This document shows positions 17,894 through 27,800 of a DNA stretch of 64,000 nucleotides, piece after piece. Made by a program: the position numbers and the translations under genes. Under the pieces are notes generated by a model. It ran no database searches and was not told where the DNA came from. It saw only the letters and a list, made by a program, of their open reading frames with translations. The DNA lies in the NCBI RefSeq assembly GCF_001584145.1, contig NZ_CP013232.1, positions 1,426,001 through 1,490,000 of the forward strand, written 5' to 3'. Each line of letters starts with the position of its first letter. Within the stretch, counting starts at the first letter, position 1. The stretch is from Collimonas fungivorans (GTDB lineage: Bacteria; Pseudomonadota; Gammaproteobacteria; Burkholderiales; Burkholderiaceae_D).

Positions 17894-18085
17894 ATGCCAT
17901 ATAAGCGCCTGATCCCACATTGTCGCGATACCCAGCAGCTCCTGTCCCAGGCGCAGGACAGCAATCTGTCGCCGCTGACCCGGGTACGGGTGCGCGTGCA
18001 CCTGTGGACCTGCACGGCTTGCACCAGGTTTTCGCAGCAGCTGGCTTTCATGCGGCAGGCAATGCAGCAGCTAGGCAAGGATTAA
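17894..18085 (+). CDS. Small zf-HC2-type protein, putative anti-sigma factor
   Basis: 63 residues from the ATG at 17894 (an in-frame ATG at 17882 is the alternative). The centre has HLWTCTACTRF, the H-x3-C-x2-C zinc motif of ZAS anti-sigma domains, preceded by a helix with a further Cys/His (PHCRDTQQLL). There is no membrane segment, so it would be a soluble anti-sigma factor. It follows the sigma factor gene on the same strand. Role inferred from motif and position. Confidence 0.75.
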   Translation: MPYKRLIPHCRDTQQLLSQAQDSNLSPLTRVRVRVHLWTCTACTRFSQQLAFMRQAMQQLGKD

Positions 18086-18154
18086 TCGCCGACTGCAAAG
18101 GGGGCGGCCGCGCTTTCCTTTACAATGCGCCATTGCTTACCTATTGCCCTACCC

Positions 18155-19180
18155 ATGATTGTTCTCGGCGTTGAATCTTCCTGTGACGAAACCGGCCTTG
18201 CGCTCTACGATACCGAGCGCGGTTTGCTGGCGCACGCCCTTTATTCGCAAGTGGCGATGCATGAACAATACGGCGGCGTGGTGCCGGAGCTGGCTTCGCG
18301 CGACCATATCCGGCGCGCCATTCCTTTACTGCAACAGGTATTGTCTGAAAGCGGCATTGCGCGGCATGACATCGATGCCATCGCATACACCCAGGGACCG
18401 GGACTGGCGGGGGCGCTGCTGGTAGGCGCCTCGGTTGCCTGCGGCCTCGGCTTGGCGCTGGATAAGCCGATGCTGGGTGTGCATCACCTGGAAGGGCATT
18501 TGTTATCGCCGCTCCTGGCCAGCGACCCCCCCAGCTTCCCGTTTGTCGCCTTGCTGGTGTCCGGCGGCCATACCCAGCTGATGCGGGTCGATGGCGTCGG
18601 GCAATACAGCTTGCTGGGCGAAACGCTGGACGATGCCGCCGGAGAAGCATTCGACAAATCGGCCAAGCTGCTTGGCCTCGGTTACCCCGGCGGGCCGGCG
18701 ATTTCACGCCTGGCCGAATTCGGCGACCCTTCGGTGTACCAGTTGCCGCGGCCCATGCTGCATTCGAAAAACCTGGATTTCAGCTTCTCCGGCCTGAAAA
18801 CGGCGGTGCTGACCCTTGTCAAAAACCATACGGCCAATATCTGCGAACAGGACAAGGCCAATATCGCCCGTGCTTTCGTGGATGCGCTGGTTGAGGTGCT
18901 GCTGGCAAAATGCTTGGCCGCGCTGAAACAGACTGGCCTCAAGCGCCTGGTGATCGCAGGCGGAGTAGGCGCCAACCAGCAGTTGCGCAGCGCCCTCAAT
19001 GCGGCGGCGGAGAAGCGACGCTTCCGGGTGTATTACCCGGAACTGGAATTTTGCACCGATAATGGCGCCATGATTGCCTTTGCCGGCGCGATGCGCTTGC
19101 AAATCAGTCCGCAGGCAGCGCAGCGCACCTACGGCTTCAATGTACGGCCGCGCTGGCCGTTGAATGAATTAGGTATCTGA
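18155..19180 (+). CDS. tsaD: tRNA N6-adenosine threonylcarbamoyltransferase TsaD
   Basis: 341 residues from the ATG at 18155, giving the canonical start [18 protein letters not shown]. The metal-binding HHLEGH (H-x3-H) motif, [14 protein letters not shown] and the C-terminal [13 protein letters not shown] and [13 protein letters not shown] segments are all present. TsaD, with TsaB, TsaC and TsaE, makes t6A37 in tRNAs that read ANN codons. It appears to be transcribed on its own. Confidence 0.97.
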   Translation: MIVLGVESSCDETGLALYDTERGLLAHALYSQVAMHEQYGGVVPELASRDHIRRAIPLLQQVLSESGIARHDIDAIAYTQGPGLAGALLVGASVACGLGLALDKPMLGVHHLEGHLLSPLLASDPPSFPFVALLVSGGHTQLMRVDGVGQYSLLGETLDDAAGEAFDKSAKLLGLGYPGGPAISRLAEFGDPSVYQLPRPMLHSKNLDFSFSGLKTAVLTLVKNHTANICEQDKANIARAFVDALVEVLLAKCLAALKQTGLKRLVIAGGVGANQQLRSALNAAAEKRRFRVYYPELEFCTDNGAMIAFAGAMRLQISPQAAQRTYGFNVRPRWPLNELGI

Positions 19181-19199
19181 GCAAATTCCCGGCTAGGCG

Positions 19200-19330
19200 T
19201 ATAATGCGCGACTGTGGTACAAAACATGTCGGCAACGATGTCAAAGTGGTAACCCGGCTTGCGGTGCTTGTTATGGCACTTCCACAATCATTTGGTTCGC
19301 ATGGTGGCGCTGTGGCTTGCCTTGGCAAGC
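19200..19330 (+). promoter_or_regulatory. Candidate promoter and structured leader upstream of the DEAD-box helicase
   Basis: A consensus TATAAT lies at 19200-19205 with no good -35. If used, it gives a leader of about 220 bases before the helicase ATG at 19431. The leader contains a perfect hairpin GCTTGCC-TT-GGCAAGC (19315-19330). No convincing gene lies in this interval. Confidence 0.35.
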
Positions 19331-19430
19331 ACTGGTCGTCAGCAATGGGCCGACACGAAATTCACGATTCAATTGAGAGCAAATAGTGCCTTTGTTTGAG
19401 TGCATCCTGCACCAAAGGCCGCCAACTACC

Positions 19431-20945
19431 ATGTCCGATATTCAACCTGAGATTCAGTCCGAGATTCAGTCTGAGATGCAAGCTGATCCAGCAGTGCCAA
19501 CCACGCCCACCGTCCGTTTCGCAGATTTCGGGCTGTCCCCGGATATCCTGCGCGCGTTGAGCGACCAGGGTTATGTCCATCCCACACCGATCCAGGCAGA
19601 AGCAATCCCGGTGGTGTTGCAAGGACGCGACGTGATGGGAGCGGCGCAAACAGGAACCGGCAAGACTGCCGGTTTTTCCTTGCCTATCATCCAGCTGCTG
19701 CTGGCGCATGCCAATACCAGCGCCTCGCCGGCGCGGCACCCGGTGCGCGCGCTGATCCTGACGCCGACGCGTGAACTGGCTGACCAGGTCGCGGAAAACG
19801 TTAAAGCCTATTGCCGCCATACTCCTCTGCGTTCGACCGTGGTGTTCGGCGGCGTCGATATCGCGCCGCAAACCGCAGCCTTGCGCTCCGGCATCGAGAT
19901 CGTGATTGCAACGCCAGGCCGCCTGCTGGACCACGTGCAGCAAAAGACGCTGAACCTGTCGCAGACCCAGATACTGGTGATGGACGAAGCCGACCGCATG
20001 CTGGACATGGGTTTCCTGCCAGACTTGCAGCGCATCATCAACCTATTGCCGAAAGAGCGGCAGAACCTGATGTTCTCCGCCACGTTTTCGGGGGAAATCA
20101 AGAAGCTGGCGGCGACTTTCCTGAAGAACCCGGTAACGATCGAAGTGGCGCGCAGCAACGCCACCGCCGACAACGTGACGCAGACCATGTATCACGTCAA
20201 TGAGCAAACCAAGGCCGAGGCGGTGTCGCACATCATCCGCGAACGCAAGCTGAAGCAGGTCATCGTTTTTTCCAATACCAAGATCGGCGCATCGAAGCTG
20301 GCCCGCCACCTGGAAAACGAAGGCGTCAATGCTTCGGCGATCCATGGCGACAAGACCCAGAATGAACGCATGGCGGCGCTGGAAGCATTCAAGCGGGGCG
20401 AAATCGAAGTGCTGGTGGCGACCGATGTCGCCGCGCGCGGCCTGGATATCGCCGAACTGCCGTGTGTGATCAATTTTGATTTGCCGTACAACGCAGAAGA
20501 TTATGTGCACCGGATCGGCCGTACCGGCCGCGCCGGCGCTTCCGGCGATGCGATTTCCCTGTACGCCGACAAGGACGAACGCTTGCTGGTCGACATCGAA
20601 AAGATGATCAAGTACAAGTTTGTGCGCGCCGAACTGACCGGGTTTGTCGCCAAGCCGGCGAGCGCCGAACGTGAGCGTTCTTCCGGACGCGGCGCCGATG
20701 CCCGCAACGGCCGTGGCGAAGGCCGTGGCCCCTCGTCCGACCGCAGCACGCAGCACACACGCAGCGCCTACACATCGACCCCGACTTCGCGCAAGGAAAA
20801 GGTCGACCCGTGGTTCCTCAAGCCTTACGAACCGACGCTCGCAGCCGAAGTGGATACATCTGGCGTAGCGCCGGCAGGCGGCGGCTCTATCAAGCCGTCG
20901 AAGGTGAAGCTGGCGGCCTTGCTGGGCGGACTGCCAAAGAACTGA
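19431..20945 (+). CDS. rhlE: DEAD-box ATP-dependent RNA helicase, RhlE-type
   Basis: 504 residues from the ATG at 19431; a GTG 15 codons earlier is possible. All helicase motifs are visible: FADFGLSPDILRAL with the Q motif, AQTGTGKT (I), PTRELADQV (Ia), VMDEADRML (II), FSATF (III), VATDVAARGLDI and HRIGRTGRAG (VI). The C-terminal tail is Arg/Gly/Ser-rich, as in RhlE. The extreme N-terminus carries a short QSEIQSEMQ-type repeat. The stop codon directly abuts the stop of gluQ on the other strand. It probably acts in ribosome assembly or mRNA decay. Confidence 0.93.
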   Translation: MSDIQPEIQSEIQSEMQADPAVPTTPTVRFADFGLSPDILRALSDQGYVHPTPIQAEAIPVVLQGRDVMGAAQTGTGKTAGFSLPIIQLLLAHANTSASPARHPVRALILTPTRELADQVAENVKAYCRHTPLRSTVVFGGVDIAPQTAALRSGIEIVIATPGRLLDHVQQKTLNLSQTQILVMDEADRMLDMGFLPDLQRIINLLPKERQNLMFSATFSGEIKKLAATFLKNPVTIEVARSNATADNVTQTMYHVNEQTKAEAVSHIIRERKLKQVIVFSNTKIGASKLARHLENEGVNASAIHGDKTQNERMAALEAFKRGEIEVLVATDVAARGLDIAELPCVINFDLPYNAEDYVHRIGRTGRAGASGDAISLYADKDERLLVDIEKMIKYKFVRAELTGFVAKPASAERERSSGRGADARNGRGEGRGPSSDRSTQHTRSAYTSTPTSRKEKVDPWFLKPYEPTLAAEVDTSGVAPAGGGSIKPSKVKLAALLGGLPKN

Positions 20946-21839
20946 TCAGCCGCGGCGGCTGGTCTCGAGATTGGCCCAGGCGGTAGTAGCCAGCGGCCAG
21001 AACGCCGCTACGCTGTCGACTTGTCCGATATCCAGACCCAGGAACCACGCCGCCTTGCTGAGCGCGTGCAGCGGCTGCTTGATGTCGATAGCTTGCGCGC
21101 CGTTCTGTTTGGATAGTTTTTCGCCGTCCGCATTGGTGATGACCGGAACATGCAGATATTGCGGCGTCGCCAGTTTCAATTGGCGCTGCAGGTAAATCTG
21201 GCGTGCGGTCGAGTCCAGCAGGTCTGCGCCTCTCACTACATGCGTCACGCCCTGGTCCGCATCGTCGACAACCACTGCCAACTGGTAAGCCCAGAAACCA
21301 TCCGCCCGTTTCAATACAAAATCCCCCACTTCTATCGCCAGGTGCTGCTGTACGCGGCCCAGCCAGCGGTCGTCAAAAATAATCAGTTCATCGATATGCC
21401 CAGGATCCGGTACGCGCAGGCGGTAAGCGCGGGCCGGCTTGCCGACCGGCAGGCCGGTGCGGCAAGTGCCGGGATAAACCGCGGCGCCGTCGGCAGCCAC
21501 GCAGATGCGGGAATCGACGATTTCGCGGCGGGTGCAGCCGCAAGGATAGGCCAGCCGCCCGAGGCGATCGAAGGCCGCTTCATAGAGGGCGGCACGGCGG
21601 CTTTGAAACACCACCTCGCCATCCCAGTGCATGCCGAGCAGATCGAGGTCCGCCAGGATGGATTCGGCCGCACCGGCTGCGGTGCGCGCTTCGTCCACGT
21701 CTTCCATGCGCAGTAGCCAGCGTCCACGGTTGGCCTTGGCGTCCAGGTAACTGGCCATCGCCGCCACCAGGGATCCGGCATGCAGAGGACCGGTGGGCGA
21801 GGGGGCGAAGCGGCCGATGTAGCTTGCTTGATTAGACAT
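20946..21839 (-). CDS. gluQ: Glutamyl-Q tRNA(Asp) synthetase
   Basis: 297 residues from the ATG at 21839, giving the class I aminoacyl-tRNA synthetase start [19 protein letters not shown]. The protein lacks the anticodon-binding domain of GltX. It has the four-cysteine zinc pattern region with [10 protein letters not shown], and the KMSKS-like [10 protein letters not shown]. GluQ charges glutamate onto queuosine in tRNA-Asp. The start is adjacent to the LysR stop (21832-21834), so the two overlap slightly and may share a transcript. Confidence 0.94.
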   Translation of the reverse strand: MSNQASYIGRFAPSPTGPLHAGSLVAAMASYLDAKANRGRWLLRMEDVDEARTAAGAAESILADLDLLGMHWDGEVVFQSRRAALYEAAFDRLGRLAYPCGCTRREIVDSRICVAADGAAVYPGTCRTGLPVGKPARAYRLRVPDPGHIDELIIFDDRWLGRVQQHLAIEVGDFVLKRADGFWAYQLAVVVDDADQGVTHVVRGADLLDSTARQIYLQRQLKLATPQYLHVPVITNADGEKLSKQNGAQAIDIKQPLHALSKAAWFLGLDIGQVDSVAAFWPLATTAWANLETSRRG

Positions 21840-22785
21840 TGCTGATCGATTCATGATGATGCGGCGCCGGCGAGCCAAGCAGGATGTGCTGGACCGCGGG
21901 TTCGCTGAGTTGCGTGATGAACCATTTGAGAGATTTTCCCACGACTGGCGTGCGCCAGGCGATTTGCGTCTTGTCGATAGGTTTGGCCTCGATGGTTTGC
22001 TTTTCGATCAATGCGCCCGATGCAAAATAAGGGGCTGCCATCCAGCGCGGCAAATGGCCGCAGCCGAGGCCGCTGAGCTGGGCCTGCAGCTTGGCAGAGA
22101 TGGAGGGCACGGTCAGGATGTCCTGTCCGCTCAACAAGCCCGAAGTAATGCCTGGCAAGCTGCGGCCGGTGTCGCCGACGGCCACCGCCCGGTATTGCTG
22201 TATCAGGCTGGCGGTGAGCGGTTCCGGCGCAGTCGCCAGCGGGTGGCCGGGGGCGACTGCGAAAACCCATTCGATCATGCCCAGCTGGCGAGTCTGGAAG
22301 CCGCCGCTCATGCGGATGCTATCAGGGCCGCTGTGCGGCGCGCCAATCGCCAGGTCGGCGCGATCCGACAACAAGGCTTCCCACACGCCCGACAATGTCT
22401 CATGCGAAATGCGCAGCCGGGTGCCGGCATTTTCGCGATCGAAAGCCTCGATCAGCGGCAGCAGGCTGTCAAACGGGATGATGCTGTCAAGGACGATGCG
22501 CAGTTCCACTTCCCAGCCGGTCGCCGCACGCTTGACGCGCCGTTCCAGTTCCTGCGCCGCCAGCAGCAGGTGCCGGCCCTCGGTCAACAGCTCCTGGCCG
22601 GCGCTGGTCAGCTTGGCGCGATGGCCGCGGCGGTCGAACAGCAACACATCCAAATCCTCTTCCAGCTTGCGCACGCTGTAGGTAAGCGCCGACGGCACCC
22701 GATCCAGTTCGACAGCCGCCGCTGCAAAGCTGCCTTTGCGAGCGATCGCATCGAGAACTTGCAAAGCTTCCAGTGTCAGGTTCAT
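21832..22785 (-). CDS. LysR-family transcriptional regulator
   Basis: 317 residues. The N-terminal winged helix (about 1-60) is typical: [36 protein letters not shown] and [15 protein letters not shown]. The C-terminal part is a periplasmic-binding-protein-like co-inducer domain. It is divergent from the flavodoxin-like reductase at 23180, and a perfect LysR-type dyad (22819-22839) lies 34 bases upstream of its start. It therefore probably controls itself and that gene. Confidence 0.93.
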   Translation of the reverse strand: MNLTLEALQVLDAIARKGSFAAAAVELDRVPSALTYSVRKLEEDLDVLLFDRRGHRAKLTSAGQELLTEGRHLLLAAQELERRVKRAATGWEVELRIVLDSIIPFDSLLPLIEAFDRENAGTRLRISHETLSGVWEALLSDRADLAIGAPHSGPDSIRMSGGFQTRQLGMIEWVFAVAPGHPLATAPEPLTASLIQQYRAVAVGDTGRSLPGITSGLLSGQDILTVPSISAKLQAQLSGLGCGHLPRWMAAPYFASGALIEKQTIEAKPIDKTQIAWRTPVVGKSLKWFITQLSEPAVQHILLGSPAPHHHESISNV

Positions 22786-23179
22786 TGCTGCTTGGCGAGT
22801 GGTTATGTTGTTAAAATTTCATTCAGATAATTTGAATGATATATCGGAATTTGACATCTGTCTTCTGTCGTTCCCCAAGGCTATAGTGCCAAGTAATCCA
22901 GCGGATTCATATAGCGCATTTCTATAGTGAAATAAGCTTTCGAATATATCAGGATCGCATTCCGACTTGATGCGCCCAGTTACGATGGCTTGACTCCGGA
23001 TTCCGTTTTTCGTTCGTCGCTTATTGTGATCCGCGACAAGGCAGCTGGTATGACTATTGCTGTCATATTATTATCTTATTATTGTTTTATTGCTGCTTTA
23101 TTGTTATCCACGCTGCCTGGTTCATTGTGTTGTTTGTTGTTTATTTTCAATCGGATTCTTACGCCAAAAGGGCATTGCC
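22786..23179. other. Divergent LysR / flavoprotein intergenic region
   Basis: 394 bases without a gene. It is unusually AT-rich for the genome, with runs of TTATT between 23060 and 23150, and contains a LysR-type operator near the LysR start. Confidence 0.5.
22819..22839. promoter_or_regulatory. LysR-type operator (T-N11-A dyad)
   Basis: TCATTCA (22819-22825) and TGAATGA (22833-22839) are perfect inverted repeats separated by 7 AT-rich bases, and they contain a T-N11-A core. The dyad is placed for autoregulation of the LysR gene starting at 22785. Confidence 0.6.
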
Positions 23180-23755
23180 ATGACTAAAGTTGCTATTGTT
23201 TATCATTCCGGCTACGGCCATACCAAAAAACAGGCAGAAGCCGTGCATGCCGGAGTGTTGCGGGCCGAGGGCGCTGCACCTGAACTGATCGCCATCGATG
23301 CCGAAGGCAATCTCAGCGACGCAGCCTGGGCTTCGCTGGAAGCGGCCGATGCCATCATCTTTGGCACGCCAACATACATGGGCACCGTTTCCTGGCAGTT
23401 CAAGAAGTTTGCCGATACCTCGTCGAAGCAATGGTTCGGCCAGAAATGGAAGGACAAGGTGGCTGCCGGCTTTACCAATTCAGCGACGATGAATGGCGAC
23501 AAGGGCACCACCATGAGTTATCTGATCACCTTCGCGATGCAGCACAGCATGGTCTGGGTCGGCACCGGCTTGATGCCGGCCAACAGCAAGGCCGCGCAAC
23601 GTAACGACGTGAACTTTGTCGGCGGTTTCTCCGGCGCGCTGGCGCAAAGCCCGTCGGACTCTTCGCCGGAAGAAGGCCCTGCAGCCGGCGATCTTGAAAC
23701 CGCCAAACAGTTTGGCAAGCGCGTTGCAGAGACCGCACAGAAATTCAAGAAGTAA
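23180..23755 (+). CDS. Flavodoxin-like NAD(P)H:quinone oxidoreductase (WrbA/NADPH-FMN reductase type)
   Basis: 191 residues from the ATG at 23180; an upstream in-frame ATG (23057) adds a spurious hydrophobic stretch. The start VAIVYHSGYGHTKKQA is the FMN phosphate loop, and FGTPTYMGTVSWQFKKF is the flavodoxin second loop. The protein is close in length and motif to WrbA-like quinone reductases. It probably reduces quinones by two electrons to limit redox cycling. Regulation by the divergent LysR protein is likely. A strong terminator follows at 23797. Confidence 0.88.
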   Translation: MTKVAIVYHSGYGHTKKQAEAVHAGVLRAEGAAPELIAIDAEGNLSDAAWASLEAADAIIFGTPTYMGTVSWQFKKFADTSSKQWFGQKWKDKVAAGFTNSATMNGDKGTTMSYLITFAMQHSMVWVGTGLMPANSKAAQRNDVNFVGGFSGALAQSPSDSSPEEGPAAGDLETAKQFGKRVAETAQKFKK

Positions 23756-23796
23756 TTTTCCTGCAAGAGGGCGAATCCAGGTTCGCTCCAGAAAGT

Positions 23797-23832
23797 AAAA
23801 AGCCCGCTTGCGATTGCAACCGGGCTTTTTTT
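23797..23832. terminator. Bidirectional terminator between flavoprotein gene and trhO
   Basis: AAAAAGCCCG (23797-23806) pairs with CGGGCTTTTT (23821-23830), with an inner TTGC/GCAA stem. T tracts flank it on both strands, fitting the convergent genes ending at 23755 and 23852. Confidence 0.85.
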
Positions 23833-23851
23833 ACTGGTTCAGTAGTTGCGT

Positions 23852-24730
23852 TCAGTAAGCGCCGGTGGCTTCTGTTGGAATCGCCGCGGCTTCCGGCAGG
23901 CAATGCGGACAGGACTTGCCTGCCACGTATTGCGGCGACAGTTGCTGGCGCGGCGTCACCACGGCGCGGCAAGCGTAGCATTGCACGGTGGCGGTTTCCT
24001 GCAGTTGCGGATTGAGCGCGGTGCGATAGTCGAACACAAAACAGTCGCCGTCGTAATGAGCGCCGCCGCATTCTTCGAAATACTTGAGGATCCCGCCTTC
24101 CAGCTGATAGACGCTGTCGTAGCCGATATTCTGCATGTGGATTGCGGCTTTCTCGCAGCGGATGCCGCCGGTACAGAAAGTGACGACAGTCTTGTCGGCC
24201 AGTTCGTCCTTGTGCGCAGCGATCACAGCCGGGAACTCACTGAATTTTTCGATGCGGTAATCGATCGTGTTTTCAAAGGTGCCGACGTCGACTTCAAATG
24301 CGTTGCGCGTATCCAGCATGACTACCGGCCGGCCTTTGTCGTCGTAGCCCTGGTCCAGCCAGCGCTTCAGCGTCTGTGCTTGCACCGCCGGAGCGCGGCC
24401 CAGCTCCGGCTTGATCAACGGATGTTTCATTGTGATGATTTCTGCTTTCAGCTTGACCAGCATGCGCGTGAAAGGCTGCTTTTCGGAATAACTTTCCTTC
24501 ACCTCCAGGTCAGCGAAGCGTTCGTCGGCGCGCAGCCAGGCCAGGAACTGGTCGATTTGCTCACGCAGGCCGGCCAGGAACAGGTTGATTCCCTCCGGAG
24601 TAAGCAAAATCGTGCCCTTTAGTTGCAATTGCTTACAAATTGCAAGAAATTCCGGACGCTTTTGCTCTGCGTCTATGAAAGTGATGAATTTATAGGCGGC
24701 GATATTGACGTAGGGATGGCTGGACTGCAT
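23852..24730 (-). CDS. trhO: tRNA uridine(34) hydroxylase TrhO (rhodanese-like, YceA)
   Basis: 292 residues. The N-terminal acylphosphatase-like domain (residues 1-95: [33 protein letters not shown]) precedes a rhodanese domain with the active-site loop [12 protein letters not shown] (about 190-200). A C-terminal Cys-rich part ([12 protein letters not shown]) probably binds metal. TrhO uses O2 to form 5-hydroxyuridine at tRNA position 34. It is divergent from dnaE. Confidence 0.95.
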   Translation of the reverse strand: MQSSHPYVNIAAYKFITFIDAEQKRPEFLAICKQLQLKGTILLTPEGINLFLAGLREQIDQFLAWLRADERFADLEVKESYSEKQPFTRMLVKLKAEIITMKHPLIKPELGRAPAVQAQTLKRWLDQGYDDKGRPVVMLDTRNAFEVDVGTFENTIDYRIEKFSEFPAVIAAHKDELADKTVVTFCTGGIRCEKAAIHMQNIGYDSVYQLEGGILKYFEECGGAHYDGDCFVFDYRTALNPQLQETATVQCYACRAVVTPRQQLSPQYVAGKSCPHCLPEAAAIPTEATGAY

Positions 24731-24836
24731 GGTGTATTTCTCGGTAAGTCGTTGATTTATCAGTATTATAAACGCCGGCTGCAGGATTGCCCAATTTTGC
24801 CCTTGGCGGGCGGGGCCTCAGGGTAAAATACCGGCC

Positions 24837-27800
24837 ATGACGACACCGCAATTTATTCATCTCCGCCTCCACTCCGAGTATTCCATTGTCGATGGCCTGG
24901 TACGCATCGACGATGTCGTGAAAGCCGCTGCCGGCGACAAGCAGGCAGCACTTGGCATCTCCGACCTCGCCAATCTGTTCGGCATGGTCAAATTCTACAA
25001 AGCTGCGCGCGGCAAGGGCATCAAGCCGATCATCGGCTGCGATGTTTGGATCACCAATGACGACGATCGCGACAAGCCGTCGCGCTTGCTGCTGCTGGTC
25101 AAGAACCGCGGCGGTTATTTGCAGCTGTGTGAACTGCTGTCCCGGGCCTGGCTGGAAAACCTGCATCGCGGCCGCGCGGAAATCCGCGCCGAATGGCTGG
25201 CTGAACTGACGCAGCAGAGTGGCGGCAACGGCCTGATTGCCTTGTCCGGCGCCCATTTCGGCGACATCGGCATTGCCATCGATAATGGCAATACGGGATT
25301 GGCGGAACGTTGCATCGAGCGGTGGGCGGCGATTTTCCCGGACAATTTTTATGTCGAGATCCAGCGCGCCGACCAGCCCAACATGGAGGCGCACGTGCGC
25401 CAGGCGGTAGCGCTGGCGGCCAAGTTCAACGTGCCGGTGGTGGCTACGCATCCGATCCAGTTCCTGGATAAGGAAGAATTCATTGCGCATGAAGCCCGCA
25501 CTTGTATCGCCGAAGGCGAAATGCTGGCGAATGCGCGCCGCGTACGCCGTTTCAACGACCAGCAGTCGTTCAAGACCCAGGCGGAAATGGCCGAGCTGTT
25601 CGCCGATATGCCGGCCGCGCTGCAGAATTCCATCGAAATCGCCAAGCGCTGCAACCTGACGCTGCAATTGGGCAAGCCGCAGTTGCCGGATTTCCCGACA
25701 CCGGACGGCATGACCATCGGCGATTTCCTGATACAGCAGTCGCAGGAAGGCCTGGAGCTGCGCCTGCTGCATCTGTTCCCGGACGAAACGAAGCGCGAAC
25801 AGCAGCGCCAACGCTACCAGGACCGGCTCAAATTTGAAACCGACACCATCATCAAGATGGGTTTTCCCGGCTACTTCCTGATCGTTGCCGAGTTTATCCG
25901 CTGGGCCAAGCAGAATGGCGTACCGGTCGGGCCGGGCCGGGGTTCGGGAGCAGGTTCGCTGGTCGCGTATTCGCTGCAGATCACCGATCTCGATCCGCTC
26001 AAATACAATCTGCTGTTCGAACGTTTCCTGAACCCTGAACGGGTATCGATGCCCGACTTCGATATCGATTTTTGCCAGGAAGGCCGCGATCGCGTCATCC
26101 AGCACGTCAAGGATCTCTACGGCAAGGATGCTGTATCGCAGATCGCCACCTTCGGCACCATGGCGGCCAAGGGCGCGATCCGCGACGTCGGGCGGGTGCT
26201 CGATTTTGGCTACAATTTCTGCGACGGCATTTCCAAGCTGATTCCGTTCAAGCCGGGCAAGCACGTAACGATTGCCGACGCCATCCAGGAAGAGCCGATG
26301 CTGGCCGAGCGGCTGGAGAACGAGGAAGAGGTCAAGCAGCTGCTCAACCTGGCGCAGCAAGTCGAAGGCATCGCGCGCAACATCGGCATGCATGCCGGCG
26401 GCGTGCTGATTGCGCCAGGCAAGCTCACCGACTTCTGTCCGCTATACACACAGGGCGGCGACGCCGGCGTGGTCTCGCAGTACGATAAAGACGACGTCGA
26501 AGCCGTCGGCCTGGTCAAGTTCGACTTTTTGGGTTTGACCACACTGACGATTCTTGACCGCGCAGTGCGCTACATCAAGCAGCTCGATCCGGCCATGGCT
26601 GATTTCAGCCTGGAAAAACTGCCGCTCAACGACCGGCCGTCGTATGAATTGCTGACCGCCGCTAAAACAGTGGCCGTGTTCCAGCTGGAAAGCCGCGGCA
26701 TGCAAGGCATGCTGAAAGATGCGCGGCCCGACCGCTTCGAAGACATTATCGCGCTGGTGGCGTTGTACCGGCCGGGTCCGATGGACCTGATCCCGGACTT
26801 CTGCAAACGCAAGCACGGCGAGCGTTTCGACTATCCCGATCCGCGCACCGAAGGCATCTTGTCGGAAACCTACGGCATCATGGTGTACCAGGAGCAGGTG
26901 ATGCAGATGGCGCAGGTGGTCGGCGGTTACTCGCTCGGCGGCGCGGATCTGCTGCGGCGGGCGATGGGTAAGAAAAAAGCGGAGGAGATGGCGGAGCATC
27001 GCCAGATTTTCCGCGACGGCGCCGCCAAGGACGGTTTGACCGAAGCCAAGGCCGACGAGATTTTCGACTTGATGGAAAAGTTCGCGGGCTACGGCTTCAA
27101 CAAGTCGCACGCCGCCGCTTATGCATTGCTGTCTTATCACACCGCTTACCTGAAAGCACATCACCCCGCCGCGTTCATGGCAGCCAACTTGTCGCTGGCG
27201 ATGGACGACACCGAAAAGATCAAGATCCTGGTGGAAGATTCGCTGACGGTGTGCAAGCTGACCTTGCTGCCGCCGGACATCAATCTGTCGGATTACCGTT
27301 TCACGCCGGAAGGCGAGCCGGGCAAGAAGGCGACGTTCATCCGCTACGGCCTTGGTGCGGTAAAAGGTTCGGGGCAGAACGCGATTGAAGCTATCATCGC
27401 GGCCCGCCAGGAAAAGCCGTTCGTCAACCTGTTCGATTTCTGCCTGCGGGTAGACAAGCGCCAGATCAATCGTCGCACCATCGAGTCGCTGATACGCGCC
27501 GGTGCGTTCGATTGTTTCAAGGTCGACCGCGGAATCCTGCTGGCTTCGGTGCCGCGCGCGATGGAAGCAGCAGACCAGAAACTGGCGTCCGCCAACCAGG
27601 TCAGCCTGTTTGGAGGCGACGACAGTGATCTTGAAGCGCCGATCGAATATGTGCAGGCGGCGCCATGGACTGACAAGCAAAAATTGACTGAAGAGAAGAG
27701 CGCGCTCGGTTTCTATCTGTCGGGCCATCTGTTCCATGCCTACGCCGCTGAAGCGCGCCGCTTCGCCCGCACTCCGCTCGGCAGCCTGGAACCGTCGCGC

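Noticed and set aside
17840..17902. 20-codon frame between the sigma factor and the zinc-finger gene
   Set aside because: Too short, without a clear ribosome binding site, and overlapping the better supported zinc-finger gene.
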